Shown here: positions 56,540 to 64,000 of the stretch, piece by piece
Layout: each line of letters opens with the position of its first letter
Numbering within the stretch: position 1 is the stretch's first letter
Program-made: the position numbers and the translations under genes
Source of the DNA: Litsea cubeba
Lineage: Eukaryota > Streptophyta > Magnoliopsida > Laurales > Lauraceae
Reading direction: 5' to 3'
Length of the DNA stretch: 64,000 nt
NCBI GenBank assembly: GCA_012931725.1
Contig: CM022951.1
Span: 1,784,551 to 1,848,550 of the forward strand
The notes under the pieces: model-generated
The model's database searches: none
Told to the model about the DNA's origin: nothing
The model's input: only the letters and a program-made list of their open reading frames with translations

Positions 56540-57535
56540 ATTTGTGGACATGTCCGTTGCTTAATTGGTCTTTAATGGCCAGATTCAGTGGGTTCTTGCC
56601 TATGTGATCTTTTATGGTCTATCCATTTGACTCTCTTTTGTTTTAAATGGCCTTTAATGACCAAAATTTAGCCTTTCATGGGTGATCTCATGCTAATTTG
56701 TGGGTTTATGGGTCACACCATTATGGTCCACTCATATGAGCTCTCTTAGTATGGTGCATTTCATGGCTGAACTAAGGCTCATTTGTGGCTTTATAGCTCT
56801 CTTTGGTATAATGCCTTTCATGGCCAAGTTCAAATCAAATGGCCTTTCATGACCTAAATACAGCCTTTTATTATGGCTAGACTAATGCCAACTTGTGAAT
56901 TTATGGGTCACCATTTATGGTCCACTTATATGAGGCTTTCTTTGGTATAGTACTGGTACCTTTCATGGCCGAGTTCAAATTAATTGGTCTTACTGTTGAA
57001 CTCATGCTAGTTTTTTCGTGGGTCACCATTTATGGTCCACTTATATGAGCTTTATTTGATACAGTGCCTTCAATGGCCGAGCTCAAGTTAAATGGTCTTT
57101 TATGACCTGAAACTAGTCTTTCTTGGCTAAACTCATGCCAATTGATATGGCTTTATGGGTCACCATTTATGGTCCACTACTCGTATGAGCTCCGTTTGGG
57201 CATAGTGTCTTTTATGGCAAGTACAAGTTAAATGGTCTTTTATAACCTTAAATTTAGCCTTCTGAGGCTGAACTCATGCTAATTTATGGCTTTATGGTTC
57301 ACCATTTATGGTCAATTCATATGATCAGCTCTCTTTGATATAGTGCTTTTGATGGCCAAGTTAATTAAATGGTCTTTCATGATCTGAACCTTAGCCTTTC
57401 ATGGCTGAACTCATGCCATTTTGTGGATTTATGGATCACCGTTTATGGTCCACTAATGTGAGCTGTCTTGGTATAGAGCCTTTAATGGCCAAGTTCCAAG
57501 TTAAATGGTCTTCCATAACCTAAAGCATAGACTCT
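56540..57535 (+). repeat. Minisatellite, about 137-bp unit, 7-8 copies
   Basis: The anchor ...CACCATTTATGGTCCACT recurs at about 56722, 56915, 57031, 57168, 57306 and 57443, with a diverged copy near 56613. Late spacings are 137, 138 and 137 bp; earlier units carry deletions (116 bp) or a fused partial unit (193 bp). Each unit holds ATGAGCTCTCTTTGGTATAG, a TTTCATGGCC/TCATGGCTGAACTCATG part and AAATGGTCTTTCATGACCT. It sits between the convergent 3' ends of Csl and the LRX-like gene. Open frames across it are not conserved between units. Confidence 0.88.
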
Positions 57536-57771
57536 CTGACTTAGCTATCGATTGAAATATAACAATACAATTGGAAGAAAGAAATCTGTTTGCTATGAAC
57601 TACAATTACATCTTGGATCTATTGTGGTACTCTTTTGTTAGTGCTGAGAAAGAGAGGGGGGGAGAGAGTTTTCTGTATGCGAGATGGCATCCTTTCACAT
57701 TGCAGCTAGCAAAAGCAGATATGCTTATGGAATCCAGAAAACCTTTAGACTGAAGAAACTGAAACATTTTT

Positions 57772-59253
57772 TTAGTAGCCTGTGTAGAATGGTGGAGGCG
57801 GCGATGCGTAGGATTGCCCCACAATCGTGGGGAGAGAGACATTGTCATTGGTGGGAGGTGGCGGTAAAGAGGGGACCAGTGGAGGTTTAGCAGGAGATGG
57901 AGACAGAGGAGGTTTGGCAGGAGATGGTGGAAACTGTGAGTAGGGAGGTGGCAGTGGAGGGGGCGACGGTGGGGTTGATTCAGAAGGTGTCGGTGCAGGC
58001 GTTGGTGGTGGTGTCACAGTCCCTGGTGTAGGTGTAGGAGCTGAAATAGGCGGCGGTGACGGAGTAGTTGAAGAAGGTGGTGCTAAAGGCGAGGGAGAAT
58101 TTATTGGACGGCCATCCACAGGCGCACACATTTTGGAGTTCTTCTGGCTGGCATGGTCCGACAAGCAATTACCCTCATCTTTCATTGCACCGGATTCCAC
58201 CAACTTATTGCATTTCTCATGCCTGCCATGGAAGTAATTGTCTGAAATTGTGAGATTTGCAATGCTAGGCAACCCACAAACACTCTCTGGGACAATACCA
58301 GTGAGCTTGTTGTTCGAGATGTCCAATTCTGCAAGATTTTTCAGCCCTGATAAGGTCTTGGGCAAGTCCCCGCTTAGCGAGTTCGATCCTACACTGATCA
58401 CAGTTACATTCCCTAGCTTCCCAATTTCAGGTGGAAGACTGCCAGTGAGCCCAATGTTCGACAAAACAATTTCATTCAATGTATTCTCCATCTTGCCAAT
58501 GCTAGGTGGAATGCGCCCTCCTAGCGGGTTATTGGCAAGGACCAATGCAGAAACAGGGGAGTCACCTAGATTATTTGGTATAGGGGAATTGAACCTATTA
58601 TCATTTAAGAACAAGGCATCAAGTTCCTTATCAAACAGATCAGAAGGTAAACTCCCCTCAAAGTCGTTGAATCGAAGGTCGAGGTATTTCAATTTTGGGA
58701 TCTCTAGAACGACATTAGGGAAGGAACCCACAAAGTGGTTGTTGCTTACATCAAGCTCATGAAGTAGCTTGAGCTTAGAGAAGCTCTTGGGGATAATGCC
58801 ACAGAATCTATTGGAATTGATGTGGAAGATGGCAATGTCATCTAGGAGTCCTAACTCAGCAGGGAGGTACCCGGCGATGTCCCCATGATTGAGATCAACC
58901 GCGGCGACTACATCATCAGATGAGTTATCGAGGGCTGGAGAGCAGAAGATGCCCTTATACGAGCAAACGTCTGGGCCATCCCAATCGGTGGTGTAATTCA
59001 AGGGGTCTGAGTAGATGGCCTTCTTCCATGCTTGGAGTGCAACATAGGCACATTTGAGCCTCTTATTCTTGAATGTAAATGTGATGTTGGCGTCGCAGTC
59101 GGAATTTTCAGGGAGGTAACCATCCTTGGGCTGTGATAGGAGTTGGCGACTCGCAATGAAGGCGGCCTCGCCATCTGAAAGTGCAAAGGAGAAAGAGGTA
59201 GAACACAGAAGGAAAAGGGAGATAGAGAGGATAGAACAGCCTGAGGCCTGCAT
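57772..59253 (-). CDS. Leucine-rich repeat extensin-like (LRX-type) cell-wall protein, single exon
   Basis: A 493-residue secreted wall protein; LRX proteins bind RALF peptides and anchor to the wall to tune cell expansion. Seen: signal peptide (about 1-25, a hydrophobic run SLFLLCSTSFSFALS), the LRX N-terminal motif (KCAYVALQAWKKAIYSDPLN...GPDVCSYKGIFCSPALDN, about 65-115), then about ten LRRs (LNHGDIAGYLPAELGLLDDI, FHINSNRFCGIIP, LDLRFNDFEGSLP) to about residue 345, a Cys-containing hinge (about 345-380), and a Pro-rich tail (386-493) ending SPPPPFYTGY. The tail has many SP, TP and AP pairs but only one SPPPP and two Tyr near its end, poorer than classic LRX extensin arms. ATG at 59253 is the first in frame and gives the signal peptide. 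Loci of the LRX family are often intronless, as here. Confidence 0.9.
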   Translation of the reverse strand: MQASGCSILSISLFLLCSTSFSFALSDGEAAFIASRQLLSQPKDGYLPENSDCDANITFTFKNKRLKCAYVALQAWKKAIYSDPLNYTTDWDGPDVCSYKGIFCSPALDNSSDDVVAAVDLNHGDIAGYLPAELGLLDDIAIFHINSNRFCGIIPKSFSKLKLLHELDVSNNHFVGSFPNVVLEIPKLKYLDLRFNDFEGSLPSDLFDKELDALFLNDNRFNSPIPNNLGDSPVSALVLANNPLGGRIPPSIGKMENTLNEIVLSNIGLTGSLPPEIGKLGNVTVISVGSNSLSGDLPKTLSGLKNLAELDISNNKLTGIVPESVCGLPSIANLTISDNYFHGRHEKCNKLVESGAMKDEGNCLSDHASQKNSKMCAPVDGRPINSPSPLAPPSSTTPSPPPISAPTPTPGTVTPPPTPAPTPSESTPPSPPPLPPPYSQFPPSPAKPPLSPSPAKPPLVPSLPPPPTNDNVSLPTIVGQSYASPPPPFYTGY

Positions 59254-59820
59254 ATTTTAGGGGTTTTGCCTCTTGGGAGAGGCCCAAGGATGCATGATAT
59301 AGGATGGGATTTTGGGAAGAGGAGCAGAAAAGTTGTTATAATTGATTAGAGAAGGTTTAAAAGAAAATTTTTGATAAGAGAAGGAATGGGTGTATGTATG
59401 GTTGAAGGGAATACTTTCAACTGTCTTCCTTTTCATATTTCAGTTTTTTCTGTTATTGTTTTGGCCGTTGTGAGCTGGTATCGTCCACATCTGCCATTTC
59501 GGAACCACCACAAGATGTAGTGAGGAAATGCTGACTATCATTGTTTGACCAGTCTTATGAGGTGGGTGTCTAATTTTAGAGTCCTGAATTCTTTGAGAGG
59601 GTAATTCAGAGATTTTGTATCCTATAAATCCATTAACAAATTCTACCTTTGAAATCCAAGTTGTTCAAAATCATAATCCCCATCTTTGTTCTATCATAAA
59701 GGAAAAGATTGGCCTGAATTAGAGTTACACCACAATCAGATTTATCGCATCTACAACTGATTATGTAACTTTTTCTCTTTTCTGTATCATGAGTCCGGAT
59801 CTAGTGAGGAAAAACCCCAC

Positions 59821-59942
59821 GGTGACCGTGAGTGGGGACCATTCACGGTCCGCCACGTCACCGAGGGCAGCCTGCCAGGCATCCGGGTAGGGGCTGCCCG
59901 TGGTGACGTCGCAGACCCTAAGTGGTCTACTCATGATCACCA
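59821..59942. repeat. GC-rich foldback hairpin upstream of the LRX-like gene
   Basis: Arms of about 52 bp (59821-59872 and 59892-59942) pair around a 19-nt loop. The inner core is ACGTCACC-GA-GGGCAGCC against GGCTGCCC-GT-GGTGACGT, and outward GGTGACCGTGAGT...GACCATTCAC pairs with GACC..AAGTGGTC...ACTCATGATCACC with mismatches. It lies about 570-690 bp before the LRX-like start codon. It is probably a small foldback transposon; the ACGTCA cores are also bZIP-type sites. The rest of 59254-60430 shows nothing else. Confidence 0.75.
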
Positions 59943-60422
59943 TGTGTAAGACCACTAAGAGGATCTCAATTCTTGTATCATACAACATTAACTCCAGCCT
60001 GTTTATTACAAATAAAATTTCCTCTTTAGGTAAAAAGCTGCATTATTAGGCTTGACTTTGATTGGGATGAATTATGTGAATAGTGGTCCTGAGTAGTTTC
60101 AAGTTAATAGGTGGGGCCGACTGATGGATTTATGGGTATAAGGGACTAAGGGCCCTTAGAAGATGGGGATTCTTAGTTTCAAGGGTCTAATTTCCACATG
60201 ACCCTGCCCTCCACATTGAGCTTTTTTTTTTTCGGGTGTATGCAATGGACCCAAGTCTGGGTCCAAATGATAATGGTTCCAACTATTGGACCTATACCAA
60301 TTTTTTCAATTTAATTCCTTCATGTGTGTATTTTTTTTTTCTTTTTGTTGCTCTGGTAGTAGTACACACCCACACACACAGGCTACCCAAAGTCCCTCTC
60401 CAATCCCTGGTTGTTTTGTGAG

Positions 60423-61392
60423 GAGGGAGGCAGGGCCGGCTCGAGACAATTCAAGGCCTAAAGCGACGATCATAAATTAGGCCATTTCTATGTTTTAATA
60501 TTTTATTTAAATTTTATTTTTCTTGATTTTTTATGATTCGAAATTACTAATTAAGTTTTTATATTCAAGTTTTGCTAACCTATCTTAAGCCACCTCCAAA
60601 ACCCCACATGAGAATTTTGTGCCCATCCCAAAACTCACATGGAAAATTTGGGTCACAAAATCCAACAATCTATTTGGCTCCAAACGAGAATTTTGTGCCC
60701 ATCCTAAAACTCACATGGAAAATTTGGGTCACAAAATCCAACTACCTATTTGGCTCCAACCCCCCCCCCCCCCCCCCCCCCCGCAAGACCATCAAAGATG
60801 GACTTCAGATGTGTGCCCCACGTATCGTATTGGATGTTCCAGATACACAATACTCATGTGCATTGTGGGCAAGTGAATAAATTCCGGCGGGGCCCAATGT
60901 TTATCTTAAATTTTAAGATCATTACTAGGGTTGAAACCCCAAGCTATAGATTTATTACAATCACATCATAGATCCGATCTGAATGGGCCCCTATTGAAAT
61001 AGGATGCATAAGAATAATGAGAAACACTTGTGAAATAAGTTCATAACTAAATGTATGGCTGAGATTTGATACACATGACTGCTAAAAATATAATGATGTG
61101 CTAAAATCAATTGAACTCCTAGCCATAGAAATATAAGGAGCAGATTTGGAAATATAATGGGCATAAATGACACTTTAAAGGCCCCATGAAAATCTTGGTC
61201 GTATCTTGTCAAATTATTATGGGGCCTTATATTTTGGGGAGAAAAAAAAAGGGATGGCAATTAACAAGTTTTCTATATTAGAATTTTAAAAGATGTCATT
61301 TGCTATTATGGGACCTTTTTTTGTGCCTTATTTTATGAGGCCTAAAGCAATTGCCTTTTTGGCCTTATGGTTCAGCCGGCCCTGGAGGGAGG
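60423..61392. mobile_element. Non-autonomous hAT element, 954 bp, perfect 8-bp target duplication
   Basis: The element 60431-61384 has inverted ends CAGGGCCGGCT and a perfect flanking duplication GAGGGAGG (60423-60430 and 61385-61392). Subterminal GGCCTAAAGC is inverted-repeated (AAGGCCTAAAGCGA near the left, AGGCCTAAAGCAAT and TTGGCCTTAT near the right). No transposase. It contains a recent 76-bp tandem duplication and a C23 run, so it has changed internally after or during insertion. An intact duplication suggests moderate age. Confidence 0.92.
60610..60782 (+). repeat. 76-bp tandem duplication plus C23 tract inside the hAT element
   Basis: Units 60610-60685 and 60686-60761 start GAGAATTTTGTGCCCATCC and differ at only a few sites. 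The second runs straight into 23 consecutive C (60760-60782). Confidence 0.93.
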
Positions 61393-61740
61393 CTCCTAAC
61401 CACTAAAGCTATCATTGGATTGGCCAGGTATGCATTTATTTGAGGACCCATTTTTACCCTAGTTTTACCTGGGCACATATGGCCAATCTCAATATTTGTT
61501 GATTGGATTAAAAAAAAGGGGCATTCGGCGACAGGTCCCTCAACATTACACTTTATGGCCTTAGATCCACAAAAAAAAGTCATAGAGCCAAAGGTCCCTC
61601 TCACACTTATTCACACCTAAAATGTCTAATTTACCCTTTCTTCAAATCATAACCAATCCCATGATTGGATACCATGATTGGTGGGATATCCCATTAATAA
61701 TGGCCAACTAACATTTAATTGTCCACGATTAATGGAATCC
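61393..61740. other. Intergenic DNA, no feature recognised
   Basis: Contains a loose direct repeat of AGGTCCCTC (about 61531 and 61591) and ATGATTGG-type words near 61660, but no gene or delimited element. Confidence 0.5.
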
Positions 61741-62745
61741 TCAGATTTTCAAATAAATTCTAAAAACACACAAATAAATTTCAAAATTACGAAAATAAAT
61801 TTTAAAAAATGAAATAATTTCGAAAAATACAATAAGTTTTAAAAAAAGTAATATATAATCAAATAACGCAAATAAATTTTAAAAAATGCAAATAAGTTTT
61901 AAAATATCAAAATAAATTTTAAAAAAATATAAATAAATTTCAAAAGACTCAAATAAATCTCAAAAGATCCAAAGAAAATCCCAAAAAATGCAAATAAATT
62001 TAAAATAATGAAAATAAATTTTAAATAATGCAATAATTTTAAAAAATGTAATAAATTTGAAAAAACACAATAAATTTGAAAAAACACAATAATTTCAAAA
62101 AATGCAATAAATTTTAAAAATGCAATAAATTTGGAAAAACGCAATAAATTTGAAAAAACACAATAAATTTGAAAAAACGCAATAAATTTCAAAAGACGTA
62201 AATAAATTGAAAAAACGCATATAGATTTCAAAAAACGTAAATAAGTTTGCTAAAAAACTCAGAAAAAAACTCAGATAAATTTACCAAAAATACAAAGAAA
62301 TATTACAGAAAATAGATAAATTTGAACAACACTCAGATAAATTTGACAAAAACTCTGAAAAATTTGAACAAAACTTAGATAAATTTACAGAAAACTCAGA
62401 TAAATTTTGAAAAAACTTAGATAAATTTACCAAAAACACAAAGAAATATGACAGAAAACAGATAAATTTGAACAACACTCAGACAAATATGACAAAAAAC
62501 AGATAAATTTTGAAAAAACTTAGATAAATTTACCAAAAACACAAGGAAATATGACAGAAAACAGATAAATTTGATAAATTTACCAAAAACACAAGGAAAT
62601 ATGACAGAAAACAGATAAATTTGAACAACACTCAGACAAATATGATAAAAAACAGATAAATTTGAAAAAAACTTATATAAATTTGACAAAAAACTCGGAT
62701 AAAATTGAACAAAACTCAGATAAATTTGATAAAATAGATAAACAG
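61741..62745. repeat. AT-rich degenerate short tandem array (about 20-bp unit), 1 kb
   Basis: The first part (61741-62250) is built on AAATAAATTTYAAAAAAYGC-like units of about 17-22 bp. The second (62250-62745) uses GATAAATTTGA-ACAA-ACTCA units. The second part also has a higher-order repeat: blocks around 62401-62520, 62521-62580 and 62581-62660 share TTACCAAAAACACAARGAAATATGACAGAAAACAGATAAATTTG order. Long Phe/Leu/Tyr-rich frames on the minus strand arise from this bias and are not genes. Confidence 0.85.
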
Positions 62746-62902
62746 AGCCAAAGAGCAATCACCGGGGAGACGTCGGTCCTCCACGGAATTCCCCTCTCAT
62801 CCGTTTATCCATCTCAATCCCTTCTTGTCACCACCTCTGTCTACAGCACCCAATTCTCATCTTCCATCTCCACTACAGAACAGTAAAAAAAAAAAAAATA
62901 AG

Positions 62903-62989
62903 GTAGAAAAGTAAAAATAATACCATAGGTTTTTACATTCGGATCCCATGATATCATGGGATGATAAGGTAGAAAAGTAAAAATAATAT
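62903..62989. repeat. Direct repeat flanking a 20-bp palindrome
   Basis: AAGGTAGAAAAGTAAAAATA occurs at about 62901 and about 62967. Between them ATCCCATGATATCATGGGAT (62942-62961) is a perfect palindrome. The class is unknown. Confidence 0.7.
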
Positions 62990-62999
62990 GTCAAATATC

Positions 63000-63480
63000 C
63001 TTAAAAAAGGAATAAAAAAATCATTCAGGACTTCTCTAGATGTTTTTTTAGAGGATCCAGGTTCGGACCTTATCACATACACCAATGCCATGTAGTGCCT
63101 GCAACTAGCTTCCTTTTTTCCCAACACACACGTGCAGAGGAGATAGAGCTTCCTTTCTTTCCCAACGCACATGTCCAAAAGGAGCTAGAGATCCTCACTG
63201 CCGCCGCCGGACAAGCGTCCCAGACGCTGCGTGCAAATCTGGTCAGGCGCTTGCTCACCTGACTAACGCTTGCAAAGAGGCCACCAGGCGAGAAACAACT
63301 CTCCTGGAGACTCCATTGAAAACCCATTTCAGGATTGGAGAAAAACCCATGGTTTTATCCTCAATAGGCTGGAATCTTCTTCTCGCCATTGGATTCTGAG
63401 CCTGAAATGGGTCTTTTTCTCTACTGTTCTAAGATACCCAATCCATTTTTTCTCAAAGGATTGGAAGATTTGAAGATCGA
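63000..63480. other. Right-end DNA, unrecognised
   Basis: Contains a loose direct repeat (CTTCCTTTTTTCCCAACACACACGTGCA at about 63109 and CTTCCTTTCTTTCCCAACGCACATGT at about 63150). Short frames show no domain. Confidence 0.4.
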
Positions 63481-63523
63481 GGGGTGAAGATTTGAGATTT
63501 TTATCAGATGGGTATGAATTGAA

Positions 63524-63897
63524 ATGCGATTTGCGGCAGATGGTATTGAAAAAGCTGAGATTTTTGCACAGATGGCTGTTGAAAAGGCTGCGATTTTTGC
63601 ACAGATGGGTGTTGAAAAAGCTGCGATTTTGATTAGATGGGTGCTAGGGTTTTCGTTTGTTGTGGGAGAAGATCGAAGGATTCTGAGAAGAAAAAGGAAA
63701 GAAGGGAGGGACTCTTGTTCTCTCCTTTCGCCTCCCTAGCTGCGGTAGAGGAATCAGTTGTTGCTTCTCGGTTCTGGTTGCAGAACACGAAACCAGAAGC
63801 AGAAGATGATTTGGGTTTAGTTCCAGGTGGGAACGACGAACGCCTTGGAGGATCCATTGGAGAAGATCGAAGCAGATGGAGATGGAGATGGAGATGA
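63524..63897 (+). other. Unrecognised open region with three 33-bp (11-residue) repeats
   Basis: Three in-frame 33-bp units (63545-63577, 63578-63610, 63611-63643) encode IEKAEIFAQMA, VEKAAIFAQMG and VEKAAILIRWV, and degenerate DNA before them (63480-63515) looks like a further unit. That frame stops near 63739. A second frame (63637-63897, 86 codons) overlaps it and ends in a GAGATG repeat (WRWRWR). Neither matches a family I know. It may be the 5' leader or first exon of a gene continuing past the window, or repeat-derived DNA. Confidence 0.3.
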
Positions 63898-64000
63898 TTT
63901 AATTTAAGAACGAGGGAGAATACAAGATTTGAAAATTTAAATTTTAAAATTTTATGCCTAAAATGGTTGAAAGGGCAAATTAGTCTTGAAAAATGAGATC

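Noticed and set aside
56540..57535. CRISPR-like array
   Set aside because: Units are contiguous, long and diverged, with no constant repeat and unique spacers, and the DNA is from a plant nucleus.
58238..58762. 174-codon plus-strand frame
   Set aside because: It is the shadow of the LRR coding region on the other strand.
61899..62758. Phe/Leu/Tyr-rich minus-strand frames resembling membrane proteins
   Set aside because: The composition simply mirrors the AT-rich tandem array, and frames change with the repeats.

Overview
This is a nuclear segment of a flowering plant. It has split genes with GT-AG introns, many plant transposons, a Ty1/copia element primed by initiator-Met tRNA, and three genes of plant type. 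Introns are very large (up to about 10 kb) and loaded with transposons, which suggests a medium-to-large genome, perhaps a woody magnoliid or another slowly evolving angiosperm. The species cannot be fixed from the sequence.

Layout: (1) 1-32828, plus strand: almost the whole gene for RFC1, the large subunit of the PCNA clamp loader. I resolve 22 exons encoding 978 residues; only the A of the ATG lies outside the window. Its introns hold a nearly intact young copia retrotransposon (15708-21233, minus strand), an old L1-type LINE, a copia reverse transcriptase relic, a hAT zinc-finger relic, several MITEs or foldbacks and a 118-bp AG microsatellite. (2) 32829-41695: intergenic, with a non-autonomous hAT element, SINE-like pieces and a hAT-like MITE ending about 100 bp before the next gene. 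(3) 41696-55986, plus strand: a complete 9-exon cellulose synthase-like gene of the CslB/CslH type (745 residues, all GT2 motifs present). Its 7.4-kb intron 4 holds a LINE with perfect 14-bp target duplications, a 180-bp hAT MITE, and a 1,481-bp Mutator-like element with about 105-bp terminal inverted repeats and a perfect 9-bp target duplication. That Mutator-like element carries a fragment of an AHL (AT-hook, PPC/DUF296) gene, so it is a Pack-MULE. (4) 55987-57771: a roughly 137-bp minisatellite. (5) 57772-59253, minus strand: a single-exon leucine-rich-repeat extensin-like cell-wall protein, with a GC-rich foldback in its upstream region. (6) 59254-64000: a 954-bp hAT element with a perfect 8-bp target duplication, a 1-kb AT-rich degenerate tandem array, and an unrecognised open frame with 33-bp repeats near the right edge.

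The three host genes are functionally separate: DNA replication, wall polysaccharide synthesis and wall structural protein. The most notable feature is the dense, well-delimited transposon record inside the introns, especially the gene-capturing Pack-MULE and the copia element whose LTRs are almost identical although its coding region has several frame breaks.
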